A program made the translations under genes and the position numbers. The notes under the pieces were generated by a model. The model ran no database searches. It had not been told where the DNA came from and worked only from the letters and a program-made list of their open reading frames with translations. From Bradyrhizobium sp. sGM-13 (GTDB taxonomy: Bacteria > Pseudomonadota > Alphaproteobacteria > Rhizobiales > Xanthobacteraceae): a stretch of 64,000 bases of DNA. Numbering within the stretch: the stretch's first letter is position 1; each line of letters starts with the position of its first letter. This document shows, piece by piece, positions 9,951 to 18,627 of the stretch. The DNA is taken from the NCBI RefSeq assembly GCF_018398875.1, contig NZ_JAGWDK010000005.1:62001-126000 (forward strand). The letters are read 5' to 3'.

Positions 9951-10213
9951 GCGTCGAAACCAGAAGCAAGCTTGCGGTCGCGCTGCATTATGACAAGACC
10001 GGCGCGCCGCGGGTAGTCGCCAAGGGCAAGGGCGTCATCGGCGCGAAGATCATCGAGCTGGCCCGGGAACACGATATCCCGATCGAGGAGAACGAGGTGC
10101 TGGCGGGCGCCTTGTCCCATGTCGAAATCGGCGACGAAATTCCGCCGGAGCTCTACAAGGCGGTCGCTGAAGTCCTGATCTTCGTGCTGCGGCTGTCGGG
10201 ACGGATCCGCTGA
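9947..10213 (+). CDS. Stand-alone FlhB C-terminal domain (EscU/YscU/FlhB switch family)
   Basis: Only 88 residues, matching the cytoplasmic C-terminal domain of Flh[23 protein letters not shown], then [13 protein letters not shown] and [17 protein letters not shown]. Full FlhB has four membrane helices and self-cleaves at NPTH just before the AVAL strand. Here the helices are absent and TRSK stands where NPTH would be, so autocleavage cannot occur. The protein equals the fragment that cleavage would release, like the small FlhX/YlqH-type proteins of other bacteria. ATG overlaps the FliK-like stop (ATGA). Note its end: no terminator hairpin with T-run follows. Confidence 0.88.
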   Translation: MSVETRSKLAVALHYDKTGAPRVVAKGKGVIGAKIIELAREHDIPIEENEVLAGALSHVEIGDEIPPELYKAVAEVLIFVLRLSGRIR

Positions 10214-10345
10214 TTGCGGTAGTTTTTTGCGCGAGCGGATGCCGGCTTGCGCCGGGAACACAGGGCAACTAAAGGCCCGCCTGTCATAGTTTTTCCACGA
10301 TGCCATCTGCATCGTCGGCATTCCTCAATCAGTTCGGATATCCTC

Positions 10346-11164
10346 GTGATCAATCGTCGTCATGCGCTCGGCCTGCTTGCCGCGACCACTCTGTTGCCCG
10401 CGCGCGGTCTTGCCAATGTCTCCTATCAGCGCAGCGAGTTTCGCGACGATTTTTCCAAGCGGTTTTTCGATCTCGGCACGACCGGCACCTTCGTTGGCTA
10501 CAAGGTGGACGATTATCTCATCATCGCCAGCGACAAGGTGCGCTCGGGCGAGGGCAGGCTGCCGGCCTCGACCTTCAAGATTCCGAATTCGATCATCGCG
10601 CTGGAGACCGGTGTGGTCGAGGATCCGGACAAGGACGTCTTCAAGTGGGACGGCGTGACGCGCAGCATCGAGCCCTGGAACAAGGATCATACGCTGCGTT
10701 CGGCGATCGCGGCTTCAGTGGTGCCGGTCTATCAGGAGATCGCGCGCCGCATCGGGCAGGAGCGCATGCAGAAATATGTCGACCTGTTCGACTATGGCAA
10801 CCGCGACATCGGCGGCGGCATCGACCAGTTCTGGCTGAGTGGCAATTTGCGCATCGATCCGATCCAGCAGATCGATTTCATCGATCGGCTGCGGCGCGGC
10901 GTGCTGCCGGTCTCCAAGCGCAGCCAGGAATTGACCCGCGGCATCCTCCCCGTGACGAAGGTCGGCGACGCCACCATCCGCGCCAAAAGCGGCTTGCTGG
11001 GCGCGGAAGCGGGCAAGCCGTCCTTGGGCTGGATGGTCGGCTGGGCCGAGAAGGGCAGCCAGCAGACGGTGTTCGCCATGAACATGGACTGCAAGGAGCA
11101 AAGCCACATCGCCGCCCGCATGACGGTGGTGCAGCAATGCCTCGCCGATATCGTCGCGATCTAG
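10346..11164 (+). CDS. Class D (OXA-type) beta-lactamase family protein
   Basis: A 272-residue exported serine hydrolase with every class D landmark: STFK at residues 75-78 (nucleophile Ser75, carbamylatable Lys78), SVV at 124-126, YGN at 150-152 and KSG at 214-216, plus PWNKDHTLRSA before the second motif. The N-terminus MINRRHALGLLAATTLLPARGLA is a signal peptide with two arginines, possibly Tat-type. I chose GTG at 10346, since an upstream in-frame TTG would add a Pro/His-rich extension before the signal peptide. Hydrolysis of beta-lactams is predicted from the motifs; spectrum unknown. A class C-like gene lies 0.7 kb away. Confidence 0.92.
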   Translation: MINRRHALGLLAATTLLPARGLANVSYQRSEFRDDFSKRFFDLGTTGTFVGYKVDDYLIIASDKVRSGEGRLPASTFKIPNSIIALETGVVEDPDKDVFKWDGVTRSIEPWNKDHTLRSAIAASVVPVYQEIARRIGQERMQKYVDLFDYGNRDIGGGIDQFWLSGNLRIDPIQQIDFIDRLRRGVLPVSKRSQELTRGILPVTKVGDATIRAKSGLLGAEAGKPSLGWMVGWAEKGSQQTVFAMNMDCKEQSHIAARMTVVQQCLADIVAI

Positions 11165-11172
11165 CCCTCCGG

Positions 11173-11661
11173 TTAGCGCCGGCTGAGCGCCAGCGAGACT
11201 GACGTGACGTTGGTGCCCTGGGGCTGGATCGATACTGTCTGCTTGCCGCCACGGGTCGTCAGCGACAGGTGAGCCGAAAAGTTGTCGCCTCGGGCGGCGG
11301 CCTCGACATGATCGCCGGCGGCGCGCCCGGTAAGCGTTCCGGAAGCATTGCGGCTCGCTTCGCTCCATGAGCCCGAAATCGCGCCGCCACGGTATTCCAC
11401 CTCGCTTGCGAGATCGAAATTGTAACTCTGGCTCGCGCACCTCAGGTTGAGTTGAAGCTGATCGCCCCTTCCGGCGACGTCGTAAGACGCGCGGCAGCGC
11501 AATTGCTCGCGTTGTCCGTCACTGGTGCTGAGCACGCCGCCGCCTGACCATGTACCCGCCATCGCAGTGAAGGGCGAGGCAGGTGCCGCCATCGCCGCGC
11601 TGGCGGTCAGGCTGAGTGATGCCAAAAGAAGCGCTGCTCTCGTGAGATTGGATCCGTACAT
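11173..11661 (-). CDS. Small exported protein of unknown function
   Basis: A 162-residue protein with a signal peptide (about residues 8-26, ending SAAMAAPA). The mature part starts FTAMAGTWSGGG and alternates short strands with Gly, Ser and Asn, suggesting a small beta-barrel or lipocalin-like fold: LRCRASYDVAG, LNLRCASQSYNFDLASEV, GSWSEASRNASGTLTG, a pattern common in Rhizobiales exported proteins. A strong AAGGAGG lies before the chosen ATG. It lies between two penicillin-recognising enzymes and converges on the class D gene with only 8 bases between stops. Function unknown. Confidence 0.8.
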   Translation of the reverse strand: MYGSNLTRAALLLASLSLTASAAMAAPASPFTAMAGTWSGGGVLSTSDGQREQLRCRASYDVAGRGDQLQLNLRCASQSYNFDLASEVEYRGGAISGSWSEASRNASGTLTGRAAGDHVEAAARGDNFSAHLSLTTRGGKQTVSIQPQGTNVTSVSLALSRR

Positions 11662-11838
11662 CTGATGGGCCTCCTTCGGTTTGGCAATCAACGTCATCAA
11701 ACGGCTCACGGTTCCTTCACCGGCAAGTGTGCTGCGAGGTTCCGTTGCCCGAGATTGTAGCAATGCCTCTCCGATATCCTGGATCGGCGGCAGTAGCCCG
11801 ATCGACTGGTGCGCGGGAGCAAGTTGTACTAGCTTGCC

Positions 11839-13233
11839 ATGGCTACCAGAGGGATCGTGCATGCCGCATCGTCGCTCGGTGCTGTTAGGAGGCTTGGCGT
11901 TTTCGCTTTAGCCGGATTGGGTTGGGCCCAGATGTCACCGGGGCAGGATGTTGCCGCCATCCTCAAGGAGAGGGTGGATGTCGGCCGTGAAACGATGGGC
12001 CTCGTTGCCGCCTTCCTTGACGGCGACCGGCACGGCATCACGGCGTATGGTCAATCCGGCTCCCACGACTATCGGCCGCTCGATGGCGACACGGTTTTCG
12101 AGATCGGCTCCATCACCAAGGTATTCACCGCGCTGGTGTTTGCCGACATGGTGCTTCGCGGCGAGCTCGCACCTGATGACCCTGCGGCGAAATATCTGCC
12201 TGCCAGCGTCAGGATGCCCGATTTCGAGGGTGCGCCGATCACGCTGATGGACCTTGCGACCTATACGTCGGGCCTGCCGCGGATGCCGTCGAATTTCGCG
12301 CCGAAGGATTGGAGCAATCCCTATATCGACTACACCTCCGAGCAGCTCTACGACTTTCTCTCGAACCACAAGCTCGCACACAAGCCCGGCAGCCACTACG
12401 AATACGCCAATCTCGGTTTCGGCCTGCTCGGCCACATCCTCGAACTGCGCGCCGGCAAGAGCTACGAGGATCTGGTGGTCTCGCGGATTTGCGCCCCGCT
12501 CGGCATGGAGGATACGCGCATCACGCTTTCGAGCTCGATGCAGCAACGTCTGGCGCGCGGCCACAGCGACGCGCTGACACCCGTCGCGAACTGGGATTTT
12601 TCAGTGCTCGCCGGCGCCGGCGCGTTCCGTTCGACGGCGAACGATCTGATGAAATTCTTGCGGATGTGCATGGATCCCGCTGACGGGCCGGTCGCCTCGG
12701 CGCTGAAGATGACGCTTTCCAGGCGCCGTCCAATGATGGAGGAGAGCGACGTGGCGCTGGGTTGGTTCATTTCGTCGCGGTTCGGCGATGAATTGATTTG
12801 GAAGAGTGGAGGTACCGGCGGCTATGCAAGCTTCATCGGCTCCTCGACCAAAACCCGACGAAACTGCATCGTGCTCTCCAATGCGGCTGATTATAACCCA
12901 AATATCGCGCTTGGCATGCACCTCATTAATGCGGCATACCCGCTCGCAAAAATTCGCCGCGAGGTGCCGGTCGATCCTGCCGTGCTTGCGGCCTATGCCG
13001 GACGTTACGAGCTGTCACCGACCTTCGCGCTGACGGTGCGCGCCGATGGCGCGCGGCTGTTCATCCAGGCGACGGCACAGCCCGAGATCGAGGTTTACGC
13101 CGAGAGCGAGACCGAATTTTTCTATCGCGTGGTCGACGCCCAGGTCAGCTTCGCAAGGTCCGAAGGCGGTGTGGTGTCGTCGCTGAGGCTGCATCAGAAC
13201 GGCAAGCATCTGCCGGGCAGGCGCCTGCCTTAG
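11839..13233 (+). CDS. Serine hydrolase of the class C beta-lactamase/PBP4* family
   Basis: A 464-residue serine hydrolase. The SxxK motif is SITK at residues 91-94, the second motif YAN at 189-191, and KSGGTGG near residue 320 takes the place of the KTG box. A C-terminal domain from about 375 (DPAVLAAYAGRYELSP) matches the lipocalin-like DUF3471-type tail of esterase/peptidase members. This group includes EstB-type esterases, D-aminopeptidases and AmpC, so beta-lactamase activity should not be assumed. An N-terminal hydrophobic stretch (about 17-30) suggests export. The start is uncertain: no clear ribosome site precedes 11839. Confidence 0.88.
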   Translation: MATRGIVHAASSLGAVRRLGVFALAGLGWAQMSPGQDVAAILKERVDVGRETMGLVAAFLDGDRHGITAYGQSGSHDYRPLDGDTVFEIGSITKVFTALVFADMVLRGELAPDDPAAKYLPASVRMPDFEGAPITLMDLATYTSGLPRMPSNFAPKDWSNPYIDYTSEQLYDFLSNHKLAHKPGSHYEYANLGFGLLGHILELRAGKSYEDLVVSRICAPLGMEDTRITLSSSMQQRLARGHSDALTPVANWDFSVLAGAGAFRSTANDLMKFLRMCMDPADGPVASALKMTLSRRRPMMEESDVALGWFISSRFGDELIWKSGGTGGYASFIGSSTKTRRNCIVLSNAADYNPNIALGMHLINAAYPLAKIRREVPVDPAVLAAYAGRYELSPTFALTVRADGARLFIQATAQPEIEVYAESETEFFYRVVDAQVSFARSEGGVVSSLRLHQNGKHLPGRRLP

Positions 13234-13255
13234 CGTGATGCAAACGTAGCCAACG

Positions 13256-13663
13256 TCAATTCGAAGGCTTCCCGATCCGCCCCAGATGCGTGAAGCCAAA
13301 ACCGGTGGCGTATTTCAGCCCGTAGCCGAGCGCGCGGTCGAGGCCGATATGGGCCAGCCAGATCATGGCAATCGAGAGCGTGAGCGGCGCGGCGGTGGCA
13401 AATCCGGTCGTCATGATTGCCATCGGCGCGAGGTAGCTGTGCGCGGCGTTGTAGACGAAGGCCCCGGTTCGCGGTCCTCCCAGATAAGCGGCAAAGCTGA
13501 GGTCAGGCACGAAGAACAATAGGGCGTAGACCCACCACGATCCGTCCCAGATATAGTAAAGCAGCGTCATACCGATAAAGAGCGCTAATCCCTCCAGCAG
13601 CAGCACCGTTCGCACCCCCCCTGTAACGGCGCCCGAGGTGTCGGCGCTTGCGGTATCGGTCAT
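13256..13663 (-). CDS. DUF4260 membrane protein
   Basis: A 135-residue protein with three or four membrane segments: [41 protein letters not shown] and a pair around [17 protein letters not shown]. It ends in the characteristic [22 protein letters not shown], typical of DUF4260. No function is known. I chose the ATG at 13663 because GGGGA lies five bases before it, whereas the longest frame (from 13690) has no ribosome site. Transcribed leftward, divergent from pccB. Confidence 0.85.
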   Translation of the reverse strand: MTDTASADTSGAVTGGVRTVLLLEGLALFIGMTLLYYIWDGSWWVYALLFFVPDLSFAAYLGGPRTGAFVYNAAHSYLAPMAIMTTGFATAAPLTLSIAMIWLAHIGLDRALGYGLKYATGFGFTHLGRIGKPSN

Positions 13664-13801
13664 TCCGGTCCCCATAGTCAGGATGCCCATATAGGAGGCG
13701 CCGGGCCGCGGTACCAGAGGCGGGATGAGGGTGTTTCCGCTTCCGAAAAGGCCATGCTAGAAGGCCTTCAAATCGTTACTCAAAAGGCGGGCGGAAGCAG
13801 C

Positions 13802-15334
13802 ATGAAGGACATCCTGGACACCCTCGAAGAACGGCGCGCCGGCGCCAAGCTCGGCGGCGGCGAGAAGCGCATCGAGGCGCAGCACGCTCGCGGAAAATTG
13901 ACCGCGCGGGAGCGCATCGAGCTCCTGCTCGACAAGGGCTCGTTCGAGGAATTCGACATGTTCGTCGAGCACCGCTCGACCGAATTCGGCATGGAGAAGA
14001 CGAAAGTGCCGGGTGACGGCGTCGTCACCGGCTGGGGCACCGTCAACGGCCGCAAGACGTTTGTGTTCGCCAAGGATTTTACCGTGTTCGGCGGTTCGCT
14101 GTCCGAGACCCACGCGCTAAAGATCACCAAGCTCCAGGACATGGCGATGAAGGCGAGGGCGCCGATCATCGGCCTCTATGACGCCGGGGGCGCGCGCATC
14201 CAGGAGGGCGTGGCGGCGCTCGCGGGCTATTCCTACGTGTTCCGCCGCAACGTGATCGCATCGGGCGTGATCCCGCAGATCTCCGTCATCATGGGCCCCT
14301 GCGCCGGCGGCGACGTCTATTCGCCGGCGATGACCGATTTCATCTTCATGGTGAAGAACACCAGCTACATGTTCGTCACCGGCCCCGACGTGGTGAAGAC
14401 CGTCACCAACGAGGTGGTGACGGCGGAAGAACTCGGCGGCGCCTCGGTGCATGCGACGCGCTCCTCGATAGCCGACGGCGCGTTCGAGAACGACGTCGAG
14501 ACGCTGTTGCAGATGCGCCGGCTGATCGACTTCCTGCCGTCCAACAACACCGACGGCGTGCCGGAATGGCCGAGTTTTGACGACATCGGCCGCGTGGACA
14601 TGTCGCTGGATACGCTGATCCCGGACAATCCGAACAAGCCCTACGACATGAAGGAGTTGATCCTCAAGGTCGTGGACGAGGGCGACTTTTTCGAAATCTC
14701 GGAAGCGTTCGCCAAAAACATCGTCACCGGCTTCGGCCGCATCGCCGGCCGCACGGTCGGCTTCGTCGCCAACCAGCCGATGGTGCTGGCGGGCGTGCTC
14801 GACTCTGACGCGTCGCGGAAAGCCGCGCGCTTCGTCCGCTTCTGCGATGCCTTCAACATCCCGATCGTGACGTTTGTCGACGTGCCGGGCTTCCTGCCGG
14901 GTACCGCGCAGGAATATGGCGGGCTGATCAAACACGGCGCAAAACTGCTGTTTGCGTACTCGCAATGCACGGTGCCGCTCGTCACCGTCATCACCCGAAA
15001 GGCCTATGGCGGCGCCTTCGACGTGATGGCGTCCAAGGAAATCGGCGCCGACATGAACTACGCCTGGCCGACCGCCCAGATCGCCGTGATGGGCGCCAAG
15101 GGCGCCGTCGAAATCATCTTCCGCGCCGACATGAACGACCCCGAGGCGATCGCCAAGCGCACCAAGGAATACGAGGACCGCTTCCTGTCCCCCTTCATCG
15201 CCGCCGAGCGCGGCTACATCGACGATGTCATCATGCCGCATTCGACCAGGAAGCGGATCGCGCGGGCGCTGGCGATGCTGAAAGACAAGAAGGTCGAGAT
15301 GCCGGCGAAGAAGCACGACAATTTGCCGTTGTAA
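13802..15334 (+). CDS. pccB: Propionyl-CoA carboxylase beta subunit (carboxyltransferase)
   Basis: PccB moves the carboxyl group from carboxybiotin to propionyl-CoA to give methylmalonyl-CoA. The 510-residue product has the standard length and both crotonase-fold halves: [20 protein letters not shown] and [17 protein letters not shown] in the first, [24 protein letters not shown] and [13 protein letters not shown] in the second. It ends in the family C-terminus KKHDNLPL. I chose ATG at 13802, which has CGGAAG upstream, rather than the ATG 48 bases earlier. The biotin-carrying alpha subunit is not in the window. Other acyl-CoA carboxylases are close relatives, but the C-terminus favours PccB. 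Confidence 0.93.
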   Translation: MKDILDTLEERRAGAKLGGGEKRIEAQHARGKLTARERIELLLDKGSFEEFDMFVEHRSTEFGMEKTKVPGDGVVTGWGTVNGRKTFVFAKDFTVFGGSLSETHALKITKLQDMAMKARAPIIGLYDAGGARIQEGVAALAGYSYVFRRNVIASGVIPQISVIMGPCAGGDVYSPAMTDFIFMVKNTSYMFVTGPDVVKTVTNEVVTAEELGGASVHATRSSIADGAFENDVETLLQMRRLIDFLPSNNTDGVPEWPSFDDIGRVDMSLDTLIPDNPNKPYDMKELILKVVDEGDFFEISEAFAKNIVTGFGRIAGRTVGFVANQPMVLAGVLDSDASRKAARFVRFCDAFNIPIVTFVDVPGFLPGTAQEYGGLIKHGAKLLFAYSQCTVPLVTVITRKAYGGAFDVMASKEIGADMNYAWPTAQIAVMGAKGAVEIIFRADMNDPEAIAKRTKEYEDRFLSPFIAAERGYIDDVIMPHSTRKRIARALAMLKDKKVEMPAKKHDNLPL

Positions 15335-15342
15335 CAGGCGCT

Positions 15343-15423
15343 GTAGGGTGGGCAAAGCGAAGCGTGCCCACCATTGCCGCCGGATATCTGGATGGTGGGC
15401 ACGCTTTGCTTTGCCCACCCTAC
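15343..15423. repeat. Intergenic palindrome (GTAGGGTGGGC type)
   Basis: A near-perfect stem of 32 bases (31 match) with a 17-base loop, starting GTAGGGTGGGCAAAGC and ending in its complement. It fills the gap between the converging pccB and VOC genes. Two related elements with the same GTAGGGTGGG ends occur at 37396 and 38828. It could end transcription from both sides. Confidence 0.85.
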
Positions 15424-15439
15424 GAAGCTTACGCGTTCG

Positions 15440-15901
15440 CTACGCCGCCTTGTGCTGCTGCTTCATGAACTCCGTCGCGCGCTTCTTGAGCTCAGTCGGC
15501 GATACGTCCTCGATATGGGTGCCGATGTGCCAGCTATTGCCGGCCGGGTCCTTCACGCCGCCGCTGCGGTCGCCATAAAATTGATCCGCGGGCTCCATCA
15601 ACGATGTCGCGCCGGCCTTCAGCGCCTTCTGATAAACTGCATCGACGTTGGGTACGTACAGATACAGCATGGTGGATGTTGCCTGTGCACGCTCCGAGGA
15701 ATCGGAAATCATCACGATGGAATCTCCGATTTTGAACTCCGCATGCATAACCTTGCCGTCGGGCCCCATCATAGGCTCGAATACCGGTTCGGCTCCGAAG
15801 GCCTCTTTCATGAAGCGAATGACCCTCTCCGCCCTATCGACGACGAGATAAGGCGTGACGGTGTGAAATCCCTCGGGAACCGGCTTTACCTGTGTTGCCA
15901 T
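15440..15901 (-). CDS. VOC-family (glyoxalase/PhnB-like) protein
   Basis: A 153-residue protein with the paired beta-alpha-beta-beta-beta modules of the vicinal oxygen chelate fold: GFHTVTPYLVVDRAERVIRFMKEAFG, MHAEFKIGDSIVMISD and a second half with LYLYVPNVDAVYQKALKAGA and GGVKDPAGNSWHIGTH. The PhnB-like layout fits, and members vary from metal enzymes to binding proteins. GAGGAG lies seven bases before the ATG. It is transcribed leftward toward pccB. Substrate unknown. Confidence 0.9.
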   Translation of the reverse strand: MATQVKPVPEGFHTVTPYLVVDRAERVIRFMKEAFGAEPVFEPMMGPDGKVMHAEFKIGDSIVMISDSSERAQATSTMLYLYVPNVDAVYQKALKAGATSLMEPADQFYGDRSGGVKDPAGNSWHIGTHIEDVSPTELKKRATEFMKQQHKAA

Positions 15902-16153
15902 GGCTGTCTCCTCTGGTTTGATGGATTTGATCCATGCAGAACGGCCCAGCCCGCTTATTGGTTTGCCCGCGATTTTCGATCCAGTCTTTGAGCAAAGTGT
16001 GGCGGCTGCGGTCCGCGCACTGGCGGCCGCGTCAACGTGTGTCCGCTGCCAAGTTCCCCTAGCCGACGAAGCCGGCAAGAGAGGAACAAAATCGTATTCG
16101 CCGCCCCCTGCAGCCGTTCGCGAAACTGTCAGGGAGGTCCTACGAAACTGCCG

Positions 16154-16363
16154 TCACTTCTCTTCGTCCCTTATGCGCTGCTCGCCCTCGCGCAGCCGTT
16201 GCGCGATCGCCGTTCGTCTTGGGATCAGCGCGGCTTCGTCGGCGAGCCGTTGCGCAAGGTCGGAGTGGTATTGCTGCACTACGTCGAGCACCGCTTCCTT
16301 GGCGAGTCTTCGGTGGTAGTCGGCTAGGAATCGGTGCAGGTCAGCAAGCTGTTCGTCATCCAT
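16154..16363 (-). CDS. Small charged helical protein (uncertain)
   Basis: A 69-residue frame rich in Asp, Glu, Arg and Ala: MDDEQLADLHRFLADYHRRL followed by two more helix-like stretches. Composition suggests a short all-helical protein. The ribosome site is weak. No family recognised. It might be an accidental frame, but codon positions look protein-like and the flanking spacer is otherwise empty. It reads away from the CtrA-box promoter at 16511. Confidence 0.4.
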   Translation of the reverse strand: MDDEQLADLHRFLADYHRRLAKEAVLDVVQQYHSDLAQRLADEAALIPRRTAIAQRLREGEQRIRDEEK

Positions 16364-16510
16364 CTCTATCGCGCCTCAGCCGCGATGGGCGGAATATACC
16401 GCAACCCGTTGATCTCGCACAGCTTGCACAGCCCAATCCCGGTGGGATTCACCACCCCGGCTGAGCAAAGTGGCGGCCGCGGCCCGCTCAAGCCGCCACC
16501 TGGTTGTCCC

Positions 16511-16527
16511 TTAACCGTTTGTTAACC
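16511..16527 (+). promoter_or_regulatory. Consensus CtrA box before the HTH/coiled-coil-FtsZ pair
   Basis: TTAACCGTTTGTTAACC is a perfect TTAA-N7-TTAA site, extended with CC on both halves, the best form of the CtrA box. It lies 78 bases before the ATG at 16605. A GANTC site (GATTC, 16571-16575), the CcrM methylation target, sits between box and gene. Both point to cell-cycle control. Binding is inferred, not shown. Confidence 0.7.
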
Positions 16528-16604
16528 ATAAGGCCCCTAACTTAAGGAGACTATCCGGTCATCATCAGACGATTCCAGTGCGGTTCGTTCGAGGAGAACA
16601 GCCG

Positions 16605-17111
16605 ATGTCCGTTGAGATTCTGACCTATGCAGCCCTGGGCGCCCGCCTCAACATCTCGGCAGCGGCCGCCCGTTCGCTTGCCAGGCGGCTCCGATTGCCG
16701 CGCTCGCTTTCCGAGGACGGGAAGGCTCTGGTGAGCGTTGATCTCACTCAAGTCAAGCATACGCCACACCCACCGGGCGGTCACCGGGCGGGCGAGGCCG
16801 CCCAGTTGAGGGCGCTCGTCGTAACGCTGCAGACCGAGGTTGCGCAGTTGGAGGCCAGGGCAGCCGGTCACCGCGCAGATTTCGAGTACGAACGCCAGCG
16901 CGCTGATCACCTGATCGCCGAGCTGCTGCAGGCGTCTGCTGAGACCAAAGCCGCCAGGGAGGCGACGGCGCGGCTTGAGGGGGAGGTGGCAGCGCTTCGG
17001 ACCGCTCTCCGAACTAGCAGTCCGAGCGAGAATCACGGACATTCTGCGCGCCGGCTGGGGCATCTGGCTGCGAGCTTGGTGGAAGCAGACCGCAAGGCTG
17101 GTCGTGGGTAA
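16605..17111 (+). CDS. HTH-like plus coiled-coil protein upstream of FtsZ paralogue
   Basis: A 168-residue protein. Residues 1-40 (LTYAALGARLNISAAAARSLARRLRL) look like a short helix-turn-helix of the kind seen in KfrA-like and mobilisation-associated proteins. Residues about 65-140 are a strong coiled coil with heptad leucines and many Ala, Glu and Arg (QLRALVVTLQTEVAQLEARA, ATARLEGEVAALRTAL). GAGGAG lies nine bases upstream of the ATG. FtsZ begins 48 bases downstream on the same strand, so the two are probably one unit under the CtrA box. A DNA-bound spacer or septum-positioning role is imaginable but unproven. Confidence 0.8.
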   Translation: MSVEILTYAALGARLNISAAAARSLARRLRLPRSLSEDGKALVSVDLTQVKHTPHPPGGHRAGEAAQLRALVVTLQTEVAQLEARAAGHRADFEYERQRADHLIAELLQASAETKAAREATARLEGEVAALRTALRTSSPSENHGHSARRLGHLAASLVEADRKAGRG

Positions 17112-17159
17112 CAAATCTCTTCCTATTCCGCGGTTTGGCGGAGCAACCGTGGGGCAAAA

Positions 17160-18407
17160 ATGGGTGGCACCGATATTCGCGAGTTGAGGGCGCGCATTAT
17201 CGTGTTCGGGGTGGGCGGTGCCGGCGGCAATGCCGTCAACAACATGATCGACGCGGGGCTTGAAGGCGTCGAATTCATCGTCGCCAATACCGACGCCCAG
17301 GCGCTCACGAGTTCGAGGGCCAGGCGCGTCATCCAGATGGGCACGCAGGTAACCGGAGGCCTTGGCGCTGGCGCCCAGCCCGATATCGGCCGCGCCGCGG
17401 CGGAAGAGGCCATCGACGAGATCCGCGATCATCTGACCGGCGCGCACATGGTGTTCATCACCGCCGGCATGGGCGGCGGTACCGGCACCGGAGCCGCGCC
17501 CGTCATCGCCAGGACCGCTCGTGAACTCGGCATTCTCACCATCGGCGTCGTCACCAAGCCGTTCCAGTTCGAGGGCCAGCGCCGCATGCGCTATGCCGAA
17601 GCCGGCATCGCGGAACTCTTGAAGGCGGTGGATACCCTCCTGATCATCCCGAACCAGAACCTGTTCCGGGTGGCCAACGAGAAGACCTCCTTTGCCGATG
17701 CCTTCGCGATGGCCGACCAGGTGCTCTATTCGGGCGTGGCCTGCATCAGCGACCTCATCGTCAAGGAAGGCCTGATCAATCTCGATTTCGCCGACGTCCT
17801 CTCGGTCATGCGCGAGAAGGGCAAAGCCATGATGGGCAGGGGCGAGGCTTCCGGCGACAAGCGGGTGCTCAACGCTGCGGTAGCTGCGATTTCCAACCCG
17901 TTGATCGAGAATCCCTCGATCAAGCGCGCCAGCGGCCTGATCGTTTCCATCACCGGCGGCAGGGATCTGACGCTGTTCGAGGTGGACGAGGCCGCCACCC
18001 GCATTCGCGACGAGGCCGATCAGGACGCCAACATCATCGTCGGCGCGACCTTCGATGCCAGCCTCGAAGGCATCGTCCGCGTTTCGGTCGTGGCCACCGG
18101 TATCGATAATCTCGACGCGACAGGCCAGACGCAGGCCGCGGAAGGCCTGCTCACGGACCTCGCCGGCAGGCTGAGCAACGACCGGCGTCGTATCGCCGAG
18201 CGTGGCGTATCGCAGCCGCAATTCGCCAGCCCGCCATCGCTGATCCCGCCGCCGCGCCACCTCGAAGCACGGCCGCCGATCGCCGAACCGGCGCGGCATG
18301 CGGCACCGCAGCGCCTCGATCCCTACGGTCGCGCTTCTCCCGCACGCAATCCGATCGAGGAAAAGGTTCTGGATCTCCCGGCTTTCCTGGGCAGCAAGGC
18401 CAACTGA
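17160..18407 (+). CDS. FtsZ paralogue with short linker
   Basis: FtsZ is the GTP-binding tubulin relative that builds the division ring. This 415-residue copy keeps the GTPase core: [14 protein letters not shown], the tubulin signature GGGTGTG at 105-111, and the T7 loop with Asn207, Asp209 and Asp212 needed for GTP hydrolysis. The core ends near residue 315. The linker is only about 85 residues, Pro/Arg-rich, and the C-terminal peptide reads [13 protein letters not shown], a drifted form of the usual peptide that docks FtsA. Main alphaproteobacterial FtsZ proteins are longer and sit after ftsQA, absent here, so this is a second copy. GTGGGG precedes the ATG. Confidence 0.93.
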   Translation: MGGTDIRELRARIIVFGVGGAGGNAVNNMIDAGLEGVEFIVANTDAQALTSSRARRVIQMGTQVTGGLGAGAQPDIGRAAAEEAIDEIRDHLTGAHMVFITAGMGGGTGTGAAPVIARTARELGILTIGVVTKPFQFEGQRRMRYAEAGIAELLKAVDTLLIIPNQNLFRVANEKTSFADAFAMADQVLYSGVACISDLIVKEGLINLDFADVLSVMREKGKAMMGRGEASGDKRVLNAAVAAISNPLIENPSIKRASGLIVSITGGRDLTLFEVDEAATRIRDEADQDANIIVGATFDASLEGIVRVSVVATGIDNLDATGQTQAAEGLLTDLAGRLSNDRRRIAERGVSQPQFASPPSLIPPPRHLEARPPIAEPARHAAPQRLDPYGRASPARNPIEEKVLDLPAFLGSKAN

Positions 18408-18627
18408 CCGTCATAAGAGCCGAATCGCCTGAAGGTTGTATGCCGCCGCGATCCGACTTCAACAGGTCCCCCGTCGAGGCACCTGGGCGGTGCCTGAAGC
18501 TCTAATGCCCAAAATCGGTCCTATACTTTCCATTCTCCAGCCTTGTTTTGGTCAAAACGGCGGTAGGAAGTGTCTTAAATCCGACGACCGTCCATTCAGG
18601 TGATCGCAAACCGGGCAGGAGGCGCTC

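Noticed and set aside
14117..15418. A 433-codon leftward frame opposite pccB
   Set aside because: Shadow of pccB; the rightward frame carries all family motifs.
15900..16319. A 139-codon rightward frame after the VOC gene
   Set aside because: Starts inside the ribosome-site region of the leftward VOC gene and is Ser/Arg/Cys-rich without a motif; a short leftward frame there looks slightly better.
16551..18299. A 582-codon leftward frame opposite ftsZ
   Set aside because: It mirrors the codon bias of the ftsZ gene and shows no family motif; such antisense frames are usual in high-GC DNA.
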